Below, in pieces: positions 1 to 8,343 of a stretch of 34,687 nucleotides of DNA (position 1 is its first letter; every line of letters begins with the position of its first letter). The position numbers and the translations under genes are program-made. Origin of the DNA: Acidithrix ferrooxidans (GTDB taxonomy: Bacteria; Actinomycetota; Acidimicrobiia; Acidimicrobiales; Acidimicrobiaceae); the NCBI RefSeq assembly GCF_000949295.1, contig NZ_JXYS01000017.1, positions 1 through 34,687 on the forward strand, written 5' to 3'. The notes below the pieces were generated by a model. The model worked only from the letters and a program-made list of their open reading frames with translations, was not told the origin of the DNA and did not search any database.

Positions 1-868
1 TGAGTTGCGGAGAATACGGAGGGAAATGGACTGCTTCGATGTGATGCTCCCTAATTGCCTCTTGAGCGACGCTCCCTCTGTGCCATCCTGCCCCATCCCA
101 TATAAGCAGAATCTTCTCTCTTGGGTAGATCTTGCGGATCGCCAGCAGTATGGCCGCTGTTTCATGCATAGTCTGGCGCTCTGTTGCAAATGCATGCTCC
201 TTGCCTGTCTTGAGGTTCAAAAACCCATAGATGCTCCGGTTCTTTCTGGTTCCATTGGTCTCAATTACAGCTGGTGTGGTTCCTTTCGGTATCCACACTT
301 TCTGAGTAGTTGTCGCCTGAGTGAGAACCATCTCGTCTTCACAGAGAATCACCGTATCTGGATCAGAGAATGCCTCTTTCAGACGTTCTTGCTGCTCGTC
401 TTTCCATTCAGCTACTGCTTGTGGATCAGCCTTCTCGTACTGTTTGCCCGGCAGATGGAAGCTGAACTTACTTTCCCGAAACAGAACGTAATAGCTAGTC
501 CTAGAGGCATAGAGAACACCGTATCTGCGCTTGAGTACTGTAGCCAGGATCCGTGTTGACCAAAACGGGGAACTGCTATAGCCGTGGTCATTGGGAGTTG
601 TAGTCGTGAGCATGATTGCCACTTCATCTCTTTGAGACTTTGAGAGAAGTACCGGAGCGTTGTTATGGCGCTTGTCATTGAATGCCTCAGTGCCAATGCT
701 GCGGAATGACCGTCGAATTCGCTGTACATGCTTGACAGAGAGGCCTGTCCTGTTGAGGGGACTCCCATCTTCAAGGGTGAGAACTGCCAGCGCCCGCTTA
801 TATTCGTCGATGTTTTCAGTCTTCGCCATGAATGCTTCAATAGTGGCGAGTTCCTCGGGTGTAAGCAT
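1..868 (-). CDS. IS630-family transposase, 3' end cut off by window edge
   Basis: Reading the minus strand from the ATG at 868 gives 289 codons with no stop, running off the window. The product starts MLTPEELATIEAF and has an N-terminal helix-turn-helix region (LNRTGLSVKHVQRIRRSFRS), then a DDE_3-type catalytic domain. The first acidic motif is in VILCEDEMVLTQ, the second in LLIWDGAGWHRG, followed by VHFPPYSPQL, where IS630 proteins normally continue into the third acidic residue, here outside the window. Such proteins cut and rejoin DNA at TA targets. The first two catalytic positions are intact, so the gene is not visibly broken, but the missing end prevents a firm statement. No terminal inverted repeat could be recognised in 869-1015. 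Two shorter frames here, one on each strand, are shadows of this gene. Confidence 0.85.
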   Translation of the reverse strand, partial: MLTPEELATIEAFMAKTENIDEYKRALAVLTLEDGSPLNRTGLSVKHVQRIRRSFRSIGTEAFNDKRHNNAPVLLSKSQRDEVAIMLTTTTPNDHGYSSSPFWSTRILATVLKRRYGVLYASRTSYYVLFRESKFSFHLPGKQYEKADPQAVAEWKDEQQERLKEAFSDPDTVILCEDEMVLTQATTTQKVWIPKGTTPAVIETNGTRKNRSIYGFLNLKTGKEHAFATERQTMHETAAILLAIRKIYPREKILLIWDGAGWHRGSVAQEAIREHHIEAVHFPPYSPQL

Positions 869-1015
869 GTCATGAGAAGATTAACACACCTTACAAGAAA
901 TTAAAAGGGCTCATTGGAGCATTTCAGAGTGTTATGCGAATAAAAGCTAAAGATCTTGTCACCAACGCCAAACCAGGTAAAACCTAATGAGCATTGGGGG
1001 GGGTGAATTTATAGC

Positions 1016-1951
1016 TCAATTGGAGTACTTTGCCAAGATTGTGGCAACTTCATCATATTGAGATTTGGACAAGATAATTTTGTTGGTATTCACATTTCGC
1101 TCTACCTGTTTTGGAGAGGTAGCTCCTGCTATAACGCTCGAAACTGCCTCATTTGCCAAAAGCCACCCAAAAGCTAGGTCGATCAGTTCCATCTCAAATT
1201 GACTGGCACAGCTCTCTAACTCCTCAATCAAGTCAAAATTAGCCCGCGCAAACTCACCTGGACGAGAGGCAAGCCTTGTACCTTTTTGCGCCTCGGCCCC
1301 CCTCTTGAACTTACCCGTGAGCAGTCCTGAGGCAAGCGGGAAATATGGAAGAATCCCAACTCCAAATGCTTTTGCCGCAGGTATCACCTCATCTTCAACC
1401 TTACGATGCAAAAGCGAATAGTGGTTTTGAGCTGAGATAAAACGCTCGTAATTTCTTTCACGGGCGATATGGTCTGACGATGCGATCTGCCAGCCTGCAA
1501 AGTTAGACGATCCCACATAGCGAACTTTGCCTTGCTTGACCAATTCATCTAGTGCCGCCATGGTCTCTTCCAAAGGGGTATTGGGGTCTGGCTCATGGAT
1601 CTGATAGAGGTCGATGTAGTCGGTCTTTAGCCGGCGCAGGCTCGCCTCAAATGCCTTATTGATATATCGCCTTGAACCGCGCGCAATGTCGCCCGTCTCC
1701 ATCGACATTCCAAATTTTGTCGCCAAAATGATAGAGTCGCGCCGTGGGCCGAGGATCTCTCCTAAAAAGGTCTCTGAACCACCAAGATTTCCATAGATGT
1801 CAGCCGTATCAAAAAATGTAATACCCAGCTCGATGGCACGATCAACTACGCTACGACTTGTCTCTAAGTCGCATCGAACTCCAAAATTATTGCAGCCAAG
1901 GCCGACCTCTGACACTGTCAGACCACTATTTCCCAGTTGTCTAAATCTCAT
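1016..1951 (-). CDS. Aldo/keto reductase
   Basis: A 311-residue cytoplasmic NADPH-dependent oxidoreductase of the aldo/keto reductase superfamily (TIM barrel), full length. The catalytic tetrad is visible: D48 and Y53 in FFDTADIYG, K79 in LATKFG, and H119 in DLYQIHEPD. The family signatures GSSNFAGWQ and the C-terminal SSVIAGATSPKQVERNV, which lines the cofactor site, are present. The closest general type is the YajO/Tas-like group acting on aldehydes or sugars; the substrate cannot be read from sequence. It lies 54 bp downstream of larC on the same strand and may be the third gene of a larB-larC transcription unit, but a separate promoter is possible. The ribosome binding site upstream of the ATG is weak. 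Confidence 0.9.
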   Translation of the reverse strand: MRFRQLGNSGLTVSEVGLGCNNFGVRCDLETSRSVVDRAIELGITFFDTADIYGNLGGSETFLGEILGPRRDSIILATKFGMSMETGDIARGSRRYINKAFEASLRRLKTDYIDLYQIHEPDPNTPLEETMAALDELVKQGKVRYVGSSNFAGWQIASSDHIARERNYERFISAQNHYSLLHRKVEDEVIPAAKAFGVGILPYFPLASGLLTGKFKRGAEAQKGTRLASRPGEFARANFDLIEELESCASQFEMELIDLAFGWLLANEAVSSVIAGATSPKQVERNVNTNKIILSKSQYDEVATILAKYSN

Positions 1952-2005
1952 AACTTCTATTCTTACCTAAGAACGGCACCTTTGCGTGCCCATCGCTCCA
2001 AAAAC

Positions 2006-3259
2006 TCAAACTGGAAAAGGCAGTCCTGGATGACATCTAGAAAACTCCGCAGCGACCTCTCGCTTCAATTCAAGAAATGGCTTGTCCAAGATCAAAGCAA
2101 GCGAATACAGATCGTCCGCTTCAATCTTGGAGGCAAAGGGTCCTACCTTTATCGATATCAACCTTCCATATAGCTCCACCTGCATAAAGGATCTTGCCAA
2201 GACCTCTCGATCTACCATAGAACGCCTAATCCCTAAAGTCCCTAACGAGGCAAAGATCTCTCTGGAGAACCTATCCGCCTCATCAACCTTACAGATCAGG
2301 CTAAATAACGAGCCAGAACGAGCCTTTTTCGCAACTATCGGACTAACCCACGCATCAATCGCGCCCTTTGCGATAAGCAATTCAACAACTGAAGCCAAAG
2401 TCTCAGGGCTTTGATCGTCGATATTAGTCTCAAGCAGGCTGGCAACTTCAAAGCTAGAAGGATAGTCATGCGAACCATCCCCCTTGGCCTTAGAGCCGCT
2501 GACGGCAATTTCTTGGCCATAGGAGTATCTCTGGCCAGGGGTAGTGGCCTCTCCAAGGGCCCCCACTACCATATTGGGACGATCTTCCAGGTGAATCGTC
2601 CCACTTCCATATCCGATTTTTTGCGCCCTAAAGGCCATCTTTGGCCATGGCTCAGATGCAAATACGGATAATAGAGCGGCTCCGGTCGGGGTCAAAAGTT
2701 CATTTCCTCTCACCGCTTGAGTGAAGGAAAAGCGTGAAATAAGTTCCAGAGTGGCTGGTGATGGCAGATTTAGCACCCCATGAGAGGTGGCAACTAGCCC
2801 TCCCCCTACTTCGAGGTCAGAGACTATTACCCCCTCCACCTCAAAGTACTCGAGTGCGATCACTCCCACCAAAAGATCAACAATTGTATCCCAAGCACCG
2901 ATCTCATGAAAGACGACCTCTTCGAGCGCAACTCCGTGCAATTTCGCCTCAACTTCACCAAGGCGAATAATGGCTTTTGAGAATCCTTCGATAACCCCAA
3001 GAGATAGACCGCTTTGTTGAACCAATTTGAGGATATCATCCAAGGCTCTTGGAGGTTGCACCGTTTGGGCCACTACCGAAAACGAGGTAGTTGAAAAGTC
3101 ACCCTTCTTTACCTTTTTAACGATGATCTCAACACCCGCCAACCCCAAGGCGCCAATAGCGTCATTGACGATCTTTGGTTCCAAACCAAGGTCAAAGCAG
3201 AGGGCACCGAACATATCTCCAGAAAGTCCCGACGGACACCACAACCGAAGGGCCTTCAA
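2006..3259 (-). CDS. larC: Nickel-pincer cofactor biosynthesis protein LarC
   Basis: A 417-residue LarC (old name DUF111). LarC uses CTP to insert nickel into the pyridinium dithiocarboxylate mononucleotide, the last step in making the nickel-pincer nucleotide of lactate racemase-type enzymes. The start LWCPSGLSGDMFGALCFDLG matches the LarC N-terminus. The central VVFHEIGAWDTIVDLLVG, HGVLNLPSPATLELI and ELLTPTGAALL blocks are LarC1 landmarks. LLETNIDDQSPETLASV, then AIDAWVSPIVAKKARSGS, mark LarC2. In the well-studied Lactobacillus case the two halves are joined by a programmed frameshift; here they are one uninterrupted frame. The usual MKKGRPG segment reads AKKARSG, a mild divergence. It overlaps larB by 4 bp, so the two are probably translationally coupled. 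Confidence 0.92.
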   Translation of the reverse strand: MKALRLWCPSGLSGDMFGALCFDLGLEPKIVNDAIGALGLAGVEIIVKKVKKGDFSTTSFSVVAQTVQPPRALDDILKLVQQSGLSLGVIEGFSKAIIRLGEVEAKLHGVALEEVVFHEIGAWDTIVDLLVGVIALEYFEVEGVIVSDLEVGGGLVATSHGVLNLPSPATLELISRFSFTQAVRGNELLTPTGAALLSVFASEPWPKMAFRAQKIGYGSGTIHLEDRPNMVVGALGEATTPGQRYSYGQEIAVSGSKAKGDGSHDYPSSFEVASLLETNIDDQSPETLASVVELLIAKGAIDAWVSPIVAKKARSGSLFSLICKVDEADRFSREIFASLGTLGIRRSMVDREVLARSFMQVELYGRLISIKVGPFASKIEADDLYSLALILDKPFLELKREVAAEFSRCHPGLPFPV

Positions 3260-3984
3260 TTTTGATGCTCCGCAACTGTTGGTACCTCTTGGGGCTCTTG
3301 GTGTTTAGCTGACAACAAATTGATTATTCGAATCGCGCCACAGGCAGCGCCAAAGCCATTGTCAACACCCACTACACTCACACCAGGAGCACATGAGGCC
3401 AACATCGCCATCATTGCCGTTTGGCCACCCTGAGAGGCTCCATAGCCAGTAGAGGTGGGAACCGCGATAATCGGATTAGAGATCAACCCACCCAAAACCG
3501 AGGTAATAGCACCTTCCATGCCCGCCACCACGATCACTACATCAAATTTTCTAATCTGATCGATCTTAGAAAGTAACCGGTGAATACCCGCCACACCAAC
3601 ATCACAGATCAGATCAAAACCGATTCCACACGCGCTAAGCGTACCGGCCGCTTCATTCGCCACCACAAGATCGGTCGTCCCGGCCGTCACGATTCCAACC
3701 TTCTCGGGCCGATTATCATTAGCTGCAATTACAACGGTCGCTAGAGCATCTGGAAACTGATCTCGTCCCGGATAGACCATAGCACCAGGAAAGGCTCGAA
3801 GAAGGCTAGCGACCGCCGCCGAATTTGCTCTAGTAACTAGAACCGGTCCTTGTCCTTGTGCGTCCATCTCCATGGCCAGCTGAACTATTTGATTTTCGGT
3901 CTTACCTGGGCCATAGATCGCCTCAGGGAGGCCAATTCGGGGAAACCTGCCATGATCAACTTCTGCAAAATCACCTGTCGACAT
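3256..3984 (-). CDS. larB: Pyridinium-3,5-biscarboxylate mononucleotide synthase LarB
   Basis: A 242-residue LarB, related to PurE (AIR carboxylase). It carboxylates and hydrolyses nicotinate adenine dinucleotide in the first step of nickel-pincer nucleotide synthesis. The protein begins with RFPRIGLPEAIYGPGKT, followed by the PurE-like core: VGIVTAGTTDLVVANEAA, CDVGVAGIHRLL, VVAGMEGAITSVLGGL, IAVPTSTGYGAS and SCAPGVSVVGVDNGFGAA. Cys198 in the SCAPG segment sits where LarB proteins carry the nucleophilic cysteine. An AGGAAA ribosome binding site lies 5 bp before the ATG. It is the first gene of the unit and runs into larC with a 4-bp overlap. LarE, the sulfur donor, and LarA are not encoded in this window. 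The family assignment is secure. Confidence 0.93.
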   Translation of the reverse strand: MSTGDFAEVDHGRFPRIGLPEAIYGPGKTENQIVQLAMEMDAQGQGPVLVTRANSAAVASLLRAFPGAMVYPGRDQFPDALATVVIAANDNRPEKVGIVTAGTTDLVVANEAAGTLSACGIGFDLICDVGVAGIHRLLSKIDQIRKFDVVIVVAGMEGAITSVLGGLISNPIIAVPTSTGYGASQGGQTAMMAMLASCAPGVSVVGVDNGFGAACGAIRIINLLSAKHQEPQEVPTVAEHQN

Positions 3985-4566
3985 TATTTCCTAACTTGGA
4001 TAAAATTTCGAATTATCGATAGAGCCAACACGCTGTCTAACTATCTCAATCATGCTATGCGAATTAGCAAATTGAACGTGAACCTCCCCGCCCTTACGGA
4101 AGGGGATTGCGCTCCCGTTGGTTCAAAATGGATCTAAATCCGTCACTTACAAGATACGTCACTGCGCTCGCAATGCTTCACGTGGCCACAAAAGACCAAA
4201 ACCAACAAAAAGATAGATCTTGGAGCCTAACCATATCAACCTCGCCCCTGGGTGAAAAGGACCGACCACATCTAACTTAGGGCTCAAATCACCCCTATAG
4301 CAAAAACCATCCGTTATCTCATTGCGCCGATTGACTCCACTGCTATTGCCTTGGTTACGACGCGTGGTTGTGGCGCGTGGTTGTGGCGCGTGGTTGTGGC
4401 GCGTGGTTGTGGCGCGTGGTTGTGGCGCGTGGTTGTGGTTCACAGCGCCATTGATTAGATTTCACCTGTGCTAAGCCAAGATCTCCTTATCGAACTGGAC
4501 CGACGTAACAACTATTGCTCTGAGAAAGAACGTGCCTATCGATGGTCACTAGGGTAAATTAGATCT
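3985..4566. other. Gene-free divergent region between larB and pheA
   Basis: This 582-bp stretch separates larB (minus) from pheA (plus), so it should hold both promoters, but no confident -35/-10 pair was recognised. The only obvious structure is the 13-bp tandem repeat at 4361-4438. Open frames across the repeat are repetitive and of low complexity and do not look like a gene. Confidence 0.7.
4361..4438. repeat. Six perfect tandem copies of a 13-bp unit
   Basis: The unit CGCGTGGTTGTGG is repeated six times with no mismatch (78 bp), about 130 bp upstream of pheA. Because 13 is not a multiple of three, the repeat cannot be kept in one peptide frame, so it is unlikely to be coding. There are no spacers, so it is not a CRISPR. 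The plus strand is G/T rich and carries no long stem. It is a minisatellite-like tract, prone to copy-number change. Confidence 0.95.
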
Positions 4567-5502
4567 ATGGGTTATCCAAATAAGCGACTGGGATTTCTAG
4601 GCCCCGAAGGTACCTTTACAGAAGAGGCTCTTCTTTCTCAAAAAGACCTCTTGGGATTCGAACTGATTCCATTCATCACTATCGATTCCGTCTTAGATGC
4701 GCTCAATTCTGGCGCGATCGACTTAGGGTTCGTACCAATTGAAAACTCCATCGAAGGCACAGTGTCAGCCACGATCGACTCGCTGGTCTTTGATTACGAT
4801 CTCACAATAGTTCGAGAAGTTATTTTGGACATCCACCTTCAACTTTTGGGACTTCGGGGCGCAACGCTATCCGATATCAAAGAGATCTGGTCGTATCCCC
4901 ATGCACTTGGTCAATGTAGGAAATTCACCGCTAACAACCTTCCAAATGCCGTTACAAATGCAAGCACATCAACTGCCGAAGCGGCAAAGATGGTGGCTCT
5001 AAAGAACGATGGAGCGATCGGAGCGATCGCCCCAAGAGTCTCTGGAAAGATCTACGACCTCTCGGTAATAGCCGAAAACATCGAAGACCACAAGGGCAAC
5101 CAGACTCGCTTTTTTCTTGTCCAAAAAGATGGCATTCCGCCCTCGACCGGCCACGACAAAACTGCTTTGGTATGCTTCCAACTCTCTGATACGCCCGGTT
5201 CTCTTTTTTCAATCCTTGCCGAATTCTACGCACGAACCGTAAACCTAATAAAGCTCGAATCACGACCGTCGAAGGAAGGCCTTGGAGACTATTGTTTCGT
5301 CATTGAACTAGAGGGCCATGTGAGCGATCCAATAGTGACTGACGCACTCATGAGTTTAAAGCGAAAACTACCTGAGATAAAGTTTCTAGGTAGCTTTCCC
5401 AACATGACAGATCCTAAAGGTTTGCCTTTGGAAAGTGACGCTAGCGATCCATCAAGGATATGGATTAACAAAATAATTGACAGGATTCAGGGCAGTTTTT
5501 GA
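4567..5502 (+). CDS. pheA: Prephenate dehydratase
   Basis: A 311-residue monofunctional prephenate dehydratase that converts prephenate to phenylpyruvate in phenylalanine synthesis. The catalytic domain opens with RLGFLGPEGTFTEEAL and contains FVPIENSIEGTVSATIDSL, WSYPHALGQC and the active-site NQTRFFLV motif near residues 178-185. A C-terminal ACT domain (roughly residues 198-275) carries the ESRP signature (LIKLESRPSKEGLGDYCF), which binds phenylalanine in homologues, so feedback inhibition is expected. There is no chorismate mutase domain, the usual actinobacterial arrangement. The ribosome binding site is poor. tRNA-Ser(UGA) begins 14 bp after the stop codon on the same strand and may be co-transcribed. 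Length is typical. Confidence 0.95.
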   Translation: MGYPNKRLGFLGPEGTFTEEALLSQKDLLGFELIPFITIDSVLDALNSGAIDLGFVPIENSIEGTVSATIDSLVFDYDLTIVREVILDIHLQLLGLRGATLSDIKEIWSYPHALGQCRKFTANNLPNAVTNASTSTAEAAKMVALKNDGAIGAIAPRVSGKIYDLSVIAENIEDHKGNQTRFFLVQKDGIPPSTGHDKTALVCFQLSDTPGSLFSILAEFYARTVNLIKLESRPSKEGLGDYCFVIELEGHVSDPIVTDALMSLKRKLPEIKFLGSFPNMTDPKGLPLESDASDPSRIWINKIIDRIQGSF

Positions 5503-5516
5503 TTAGATTGTACTCC

Positions 5517-5603
5517 GGAGGGATGGCAGAGCGGACAAATGCGAAGCACTTGAAATGCTTTGATCCAAAAGATCCGTGGGTTCGAATCCCACTCCCTCCG
5601 CCA
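5517..5603 (+). tRNA. tRNA-Ser (anticodon UGA)
   Basis: An 87-nt class II tRNA with the acceptor GGAGGGA paired to TCCCTCC, discriminator G and encoded CCA. The anticodon arm is AAGCA, loop CTTGAAA, TGCTT, giving TGA in DNA. A long variable arm with GATC/GATC pairing and the T-arm GTGGGTTCGAATCCCAC confirm a serine tRNA. It reads UCA and other UCN codons. Confidence 0.96.
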
Positions 5604-5674
5604 CTTATCTAGTAGCACCTATGTTTTGGTGGGCGTTGATACTTCATCTAAAGATACATGACTCCTGGGTTTTA

Positions 5675-5804
5675 GGCGATAGACATCATCGAGGTTCGTT
5701 GAGGCAAAATCGTCGAGGGACGAGAAGTTCTCACTACTTGGCGATAGACATCATCGAGGTTCGTTGAGGCAAAATCGTCGAGGGACGAGAAGTTCTCACT
5801 ACTT
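5675..5804. repeat. Perfect 65-bp tandem duplication
   Basis: 5675-5739 is repeated exactly at 5740-5804. The second copy overlaps the last codon and stop of the minus-strand cation transporter (stop at 5799-5801), so the transporter's 3' end and trailer were duplicated. No difference between copies is visible, implying a young event or assembly-level duplication. It does not alter the transporter reading frame. Confidence 0.95.
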
Positions 5805-6725
5805 ATTGTCCTGATTCTCTCGCCAAATATCTGGTTCGACAAAGACCAACCGGGCAAAAGGTACCACGGCACGCAAACGCACTTCGGCCAAGTCGATCTC
5901 ATCGGCCACCGTTGAAAAAGCTAAATCACCATCAAATGCTACCTTGATTGCCACCAGGAGATCGGTTGGCCCTAAATGCATCGTCATCAAATATATGACA
6001 CGTCTTATGTGATCACTCTCCAAAACTGCGACTCGGATCGCCTCTTCGACCAGAGGATCCGCCGACTCACCAATCAGCAAGCTCCGAACTTCCAGTCCTA
6101 GAAATATCGAAATTGCACCTAGAAGTATTCCGATCAACAACGACCCTGCTGCATCGAAGCGATCATTTCCTGTGATTGCACTTGCGCCCAACCCAATTAA
6201 AGCTATTAAAAGTCCAGCGATTGCTCCTAGGTCCTCGAAGAGAACGAGTGGTATCTCTGCTACTTTCGTTCGATGTGCAAATTTGAAGATCGACTCGTTG
6301 GCCCTTTGGTCATGGGCCGCTTCGCCTTTTGCGTTACGAAAGGAAAGACCCTCTAAAAAAAGACTCGCCACCAAGACGGCTAAACCAACCAGGGGCGAAC
6401 CAACAGGGTGGGGGTGAACAAGCTTGGTGATACCCTCATAAAGAGAGGCTAGGCACCCTAGCCCAAAAAGCACAATAGCAACCACAAAGGCAACAAGATA
6501 ACGCTCGGTCGCATAACCAAAGGGGTGCTGAGCATCTCCCTTACGCTTCGATCGTTCAAGGCCCACCATTAATAAACCCTGATTTGTAGTGTCCGCCGTG
6601 GAATGCAAGACCTCAGAGAATAGCGATGCTGACCCCGTAATCAAAAACGCAGCCAGCTTTACGATGACGATACCTAGATTGGAGATAAAAGCTACAACAA
6701 CTGTTCGACGCGAAGAACCTGACAC
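5799..6725 (-). CDS. Cation diffusion facilitator transporter, ZnT9-like
   Basis: A 308-residue inner-membrane divalent-metal/proton antiporter of the cation diffusion facilitator family. Transmembrane helices appear as VVAFISNLGIVIVKLAAFLI, then LVAFVVAIVLFGLGCLASLY, VGLAVLVASLFLEGL, LVLFEDLGAIAGLLIALIG and LLIGILLGAISIFLGL. Metal-site candidates are H and D in SEVLHSTADTTNQ (helix 2) and E/D in LFEDLGA (helix 5). The HSTADTTNQ...HPFGYATERY pattern resembles the SLC30A9/ZnT9 branch more than classical zinc exporters, so the transported ion is uncertain. A C-terminal cytoplasmic ferredoxin-like domain follows. The start is GTG at 6725 with only a weak upstream TTAGG. The 3' end lies inside a 65-bp tandem duplication. 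Confidence 0.9.
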   Translation of the reverse strand: MSGSSRRTVVVAFISNLGIVIVKLAAFLITGSASLFSEVLHSTADTTNQGLLMVGLERSKRKGDAQHPFGYATERYLVAFVVAIVLFGLGCLASLYEGITKLVHPHPVGSPLVGLAVLVASLFLEGLSFRNAKGEAAHDQRANESIFKFAHRTKVAEIPLVLFEDLGAIAGLLIALIGLGASAITGNDRFDAAGSLLIGILLGAISIFLGLEVRSLLIGESADPLVEEAIRVAVLESDHIRRVIYLMTMHLGPTDLLVAIKVAFDGDLAFSTVADEIDLAEVRLRAVVPFARLVFVEPDIWRENQDNK

Positions 6726-7029
6726 ACCAAATGAGCCTAACCGAGTTAACTCACAATAAATTTACGATCTTTTCCAATCAGGTTGGCAATCGAAGACCGA
6801 AATCGAATCAACTCATAAAAGTGGTCAAATTATATGTTCATTCACCCAGACTCCAATTAGCCCTGATCTAATAAGCACTAGAGGTAGAAATCACCTGTTC
6901 CTCTAGCGGTTGATCGCTAAAGCCGTCACCAATAAAAATACAAGATAGAAATCACAAACTAGCTCAAAATCTCCTATTAGAGGTCTTATCCATTGGATCT
7001 CTGGAGGCTATAAATTCATCTTTAACGGC
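6726..7029. other. Intergenic gap between hisS and the cation transporter
   Basis: About 300 bp with no gene. It contains a 7-bp inverted repeat, CTAGAGG at 6878-6884 and CCTCTAG at 6900-6906. A small overlapping stem, TAGCG/CGCTA, lies at 6904-6919. These could be part of the transporter's control region or a hisS trailer; no T-run follows, so a terminator is not supported. Confidence 0.45.
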
Positions 7030-8343
7030 TTATGACCGAAAGGAAATATCAAATTCCGGGACCTCACCACCGATTCGGTGGACCCGATTTGCATCTTGGG
7101 CCACCTCAATCAAGATCTCCCAGGGCGGCTTTGTATCCCTTGCGTCATAGTCACTTCGATAGCTTCTAAGCGCCGACTCCAACTTACGAGAACTGCCTTC
7201 AATTTGAGCGGTTGCGCCCATTCCTATCGCACGATCGACAAATTCACTTGCAGGGCCATAGCTAGCCCAATTCTCACAACGTACTCGAACTAGCGGTTTT
7301 ACATCTGGAATCTCAAATTTTTGTTCTGAAAGATAGAGCGCTATCCGCTCAAAGCCTAGAGAAAAACCACAAGCTGGTGCTGGGCGTCCGAAGCGCTCCA
7401 ACATATTGTCGTATCGACCACCGCCGCCAATCGAAAAGCCAAACTCAGAGACTCCTAACTCAAAGATGGCACCTGTGTAATAACCCATACCCCGAATTAC
7501 AGTCGGATCAAACAAAAACCTAACATCGCCGAAACGTCCATTGTGGCCTAAACTTGCGATCGCCGAAATCTCAGACTGAACCGCCTCCGAGAGGTTCATC
7601 TCCTCAAATAGACCATGGGGCAACGCGTCGCTTGTGGAGATCTCCAACAGGGTAGAAACCAACTTAGAGGTCGCCGCTTCATCTACGCCCAACTCTATGA
7701 GTTCGCGCGAGACTCCATCGGCCCCAATCTTGTCGAGCTTATCCAAGATAATCAAGGCGGCTCCGATCAACCCTTGCGCCACACCGCTCCAGGGCAGAAG
7801 CTGATCCAAGAACTTTCTATGGTTATATCGAAGAGTTAAATCATTGATGCCTAGTCGCGACGTAGCGATTAAAGAGGTGGAAATCAACTCGAGTTCAGCC
7901 GTCACATTAGGCTCGGCAATTATGTCGATATCACACTGAACAAACTGTCGAAATCTCCCCTTTTGTGGCCGCTCGGCTCGCCAAACTGGGCCAATCTGGA
8001 TCGATCGAAAGACCGATGGCAACTTTGAGAAGTTTTGGGCATAATATCGGGCGAGAGGAACTGTGAGGTCGAACCGTAGACCCAAATCAGCTAAAGACGC
8101 TTCGTCACTTAGGTCATTTAGCTTTTCGCCGCGCTTTAAGATCTTAAAGACAAGCTTTTCATTATCTCCGCCGCCCGAACCGATCAATCTTTCAAGGTTT
8201 TCCACCGCTGGAGTCTCTATTTGATTAAATCCATGCTCACGGTATGTTCTAAGAATTACCTCCGCAATTTTGGATCGACTTTCGACCTCGCTCGGCAAAA
8301 GATCACGCATGCCACGTGCTGGAGATGTGTCAACCTTGACCAA
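7030..8343 (-). CDS. hisS: Histidyl-tRNA synthetase
   Basis: A 437-residue class II aminoacyl-tRNA synthetase that charges tRNA-His using ATP. The N-terminus has the conserved ARGMRDLLPSE block. Class II motif 2 is in IGPVWRAERPQKGRFRQF, followed by VQCDIDIIAE. HisRS-specific segments LRFDLTVPLARYYAQN and GMGYYTGAIFELG, with GGGGRYDNML, contact histidine. Motif 3 is CGFSLGFERI. An anticodon-binding domain fills the last 100 residues. The start is TTG at 8343, preceded by TGAGGT at good spacing; the next in-frame ATG would remove the conserved RGMRD region, so TTG is preferred. It is a single-copy essential gene in most bacteria. Confidence 0.95.
   Translation of the reverse strand: MVKVDTSPARGMRDLLPSEVESRSKIAEVILRTYREHGFNQIETPAVENLERLIGSGGGDNEKLVFKILKRGEKLNDLSDEASLADLGLRFDLTVPLARYYAQNFSKLPSVFRSIQIGPVWRAERPQKGRFRQFVQCDIDIIAEPNVTAELELISTSLIATSRLGINDLTLRYNHRKFLDQLLPWSGVAQGLIGAALIILDKLDKIGADGVSRELIELGVDEAATSKLVSTLLEISTSDALPHGLFEEMNLSEAVQSEISAIASLGHNGRFGDVRFLFDPTVIRGMGYYTGAIFELGVSEFGFSIGGGGRYDNMLERFGRPAPACGFSLGFERIALYLSEQKFEIPDVKPLVRVRCENWASYGPASEFVDRAIGMGATAQIEGSSRKLESALRSYRSDYDARDTKPPWEILIEVAQDANRVHRIGGEVPEFDISFRS

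Noticed and set aside
5-875. Open frames on the plus strand and a 153-residue minus frame at the left edge
   Set aside because: They overlap the continuous IS630 transposase frame, which has clear catalytic motifs, and have no family resemblance of their own.
4361-4438. Possible CRISPR array
   Set aside because: The 13-bp units are contiguous, without spacers, and no cas genes are near.
4159-4443. A 94-residue minus-strand frame rich in His, Pro and Thr
   Set aside because: It is produced by reading the 13-bp tandem repeat; no ribosome binding site and no domain outside the repeat.
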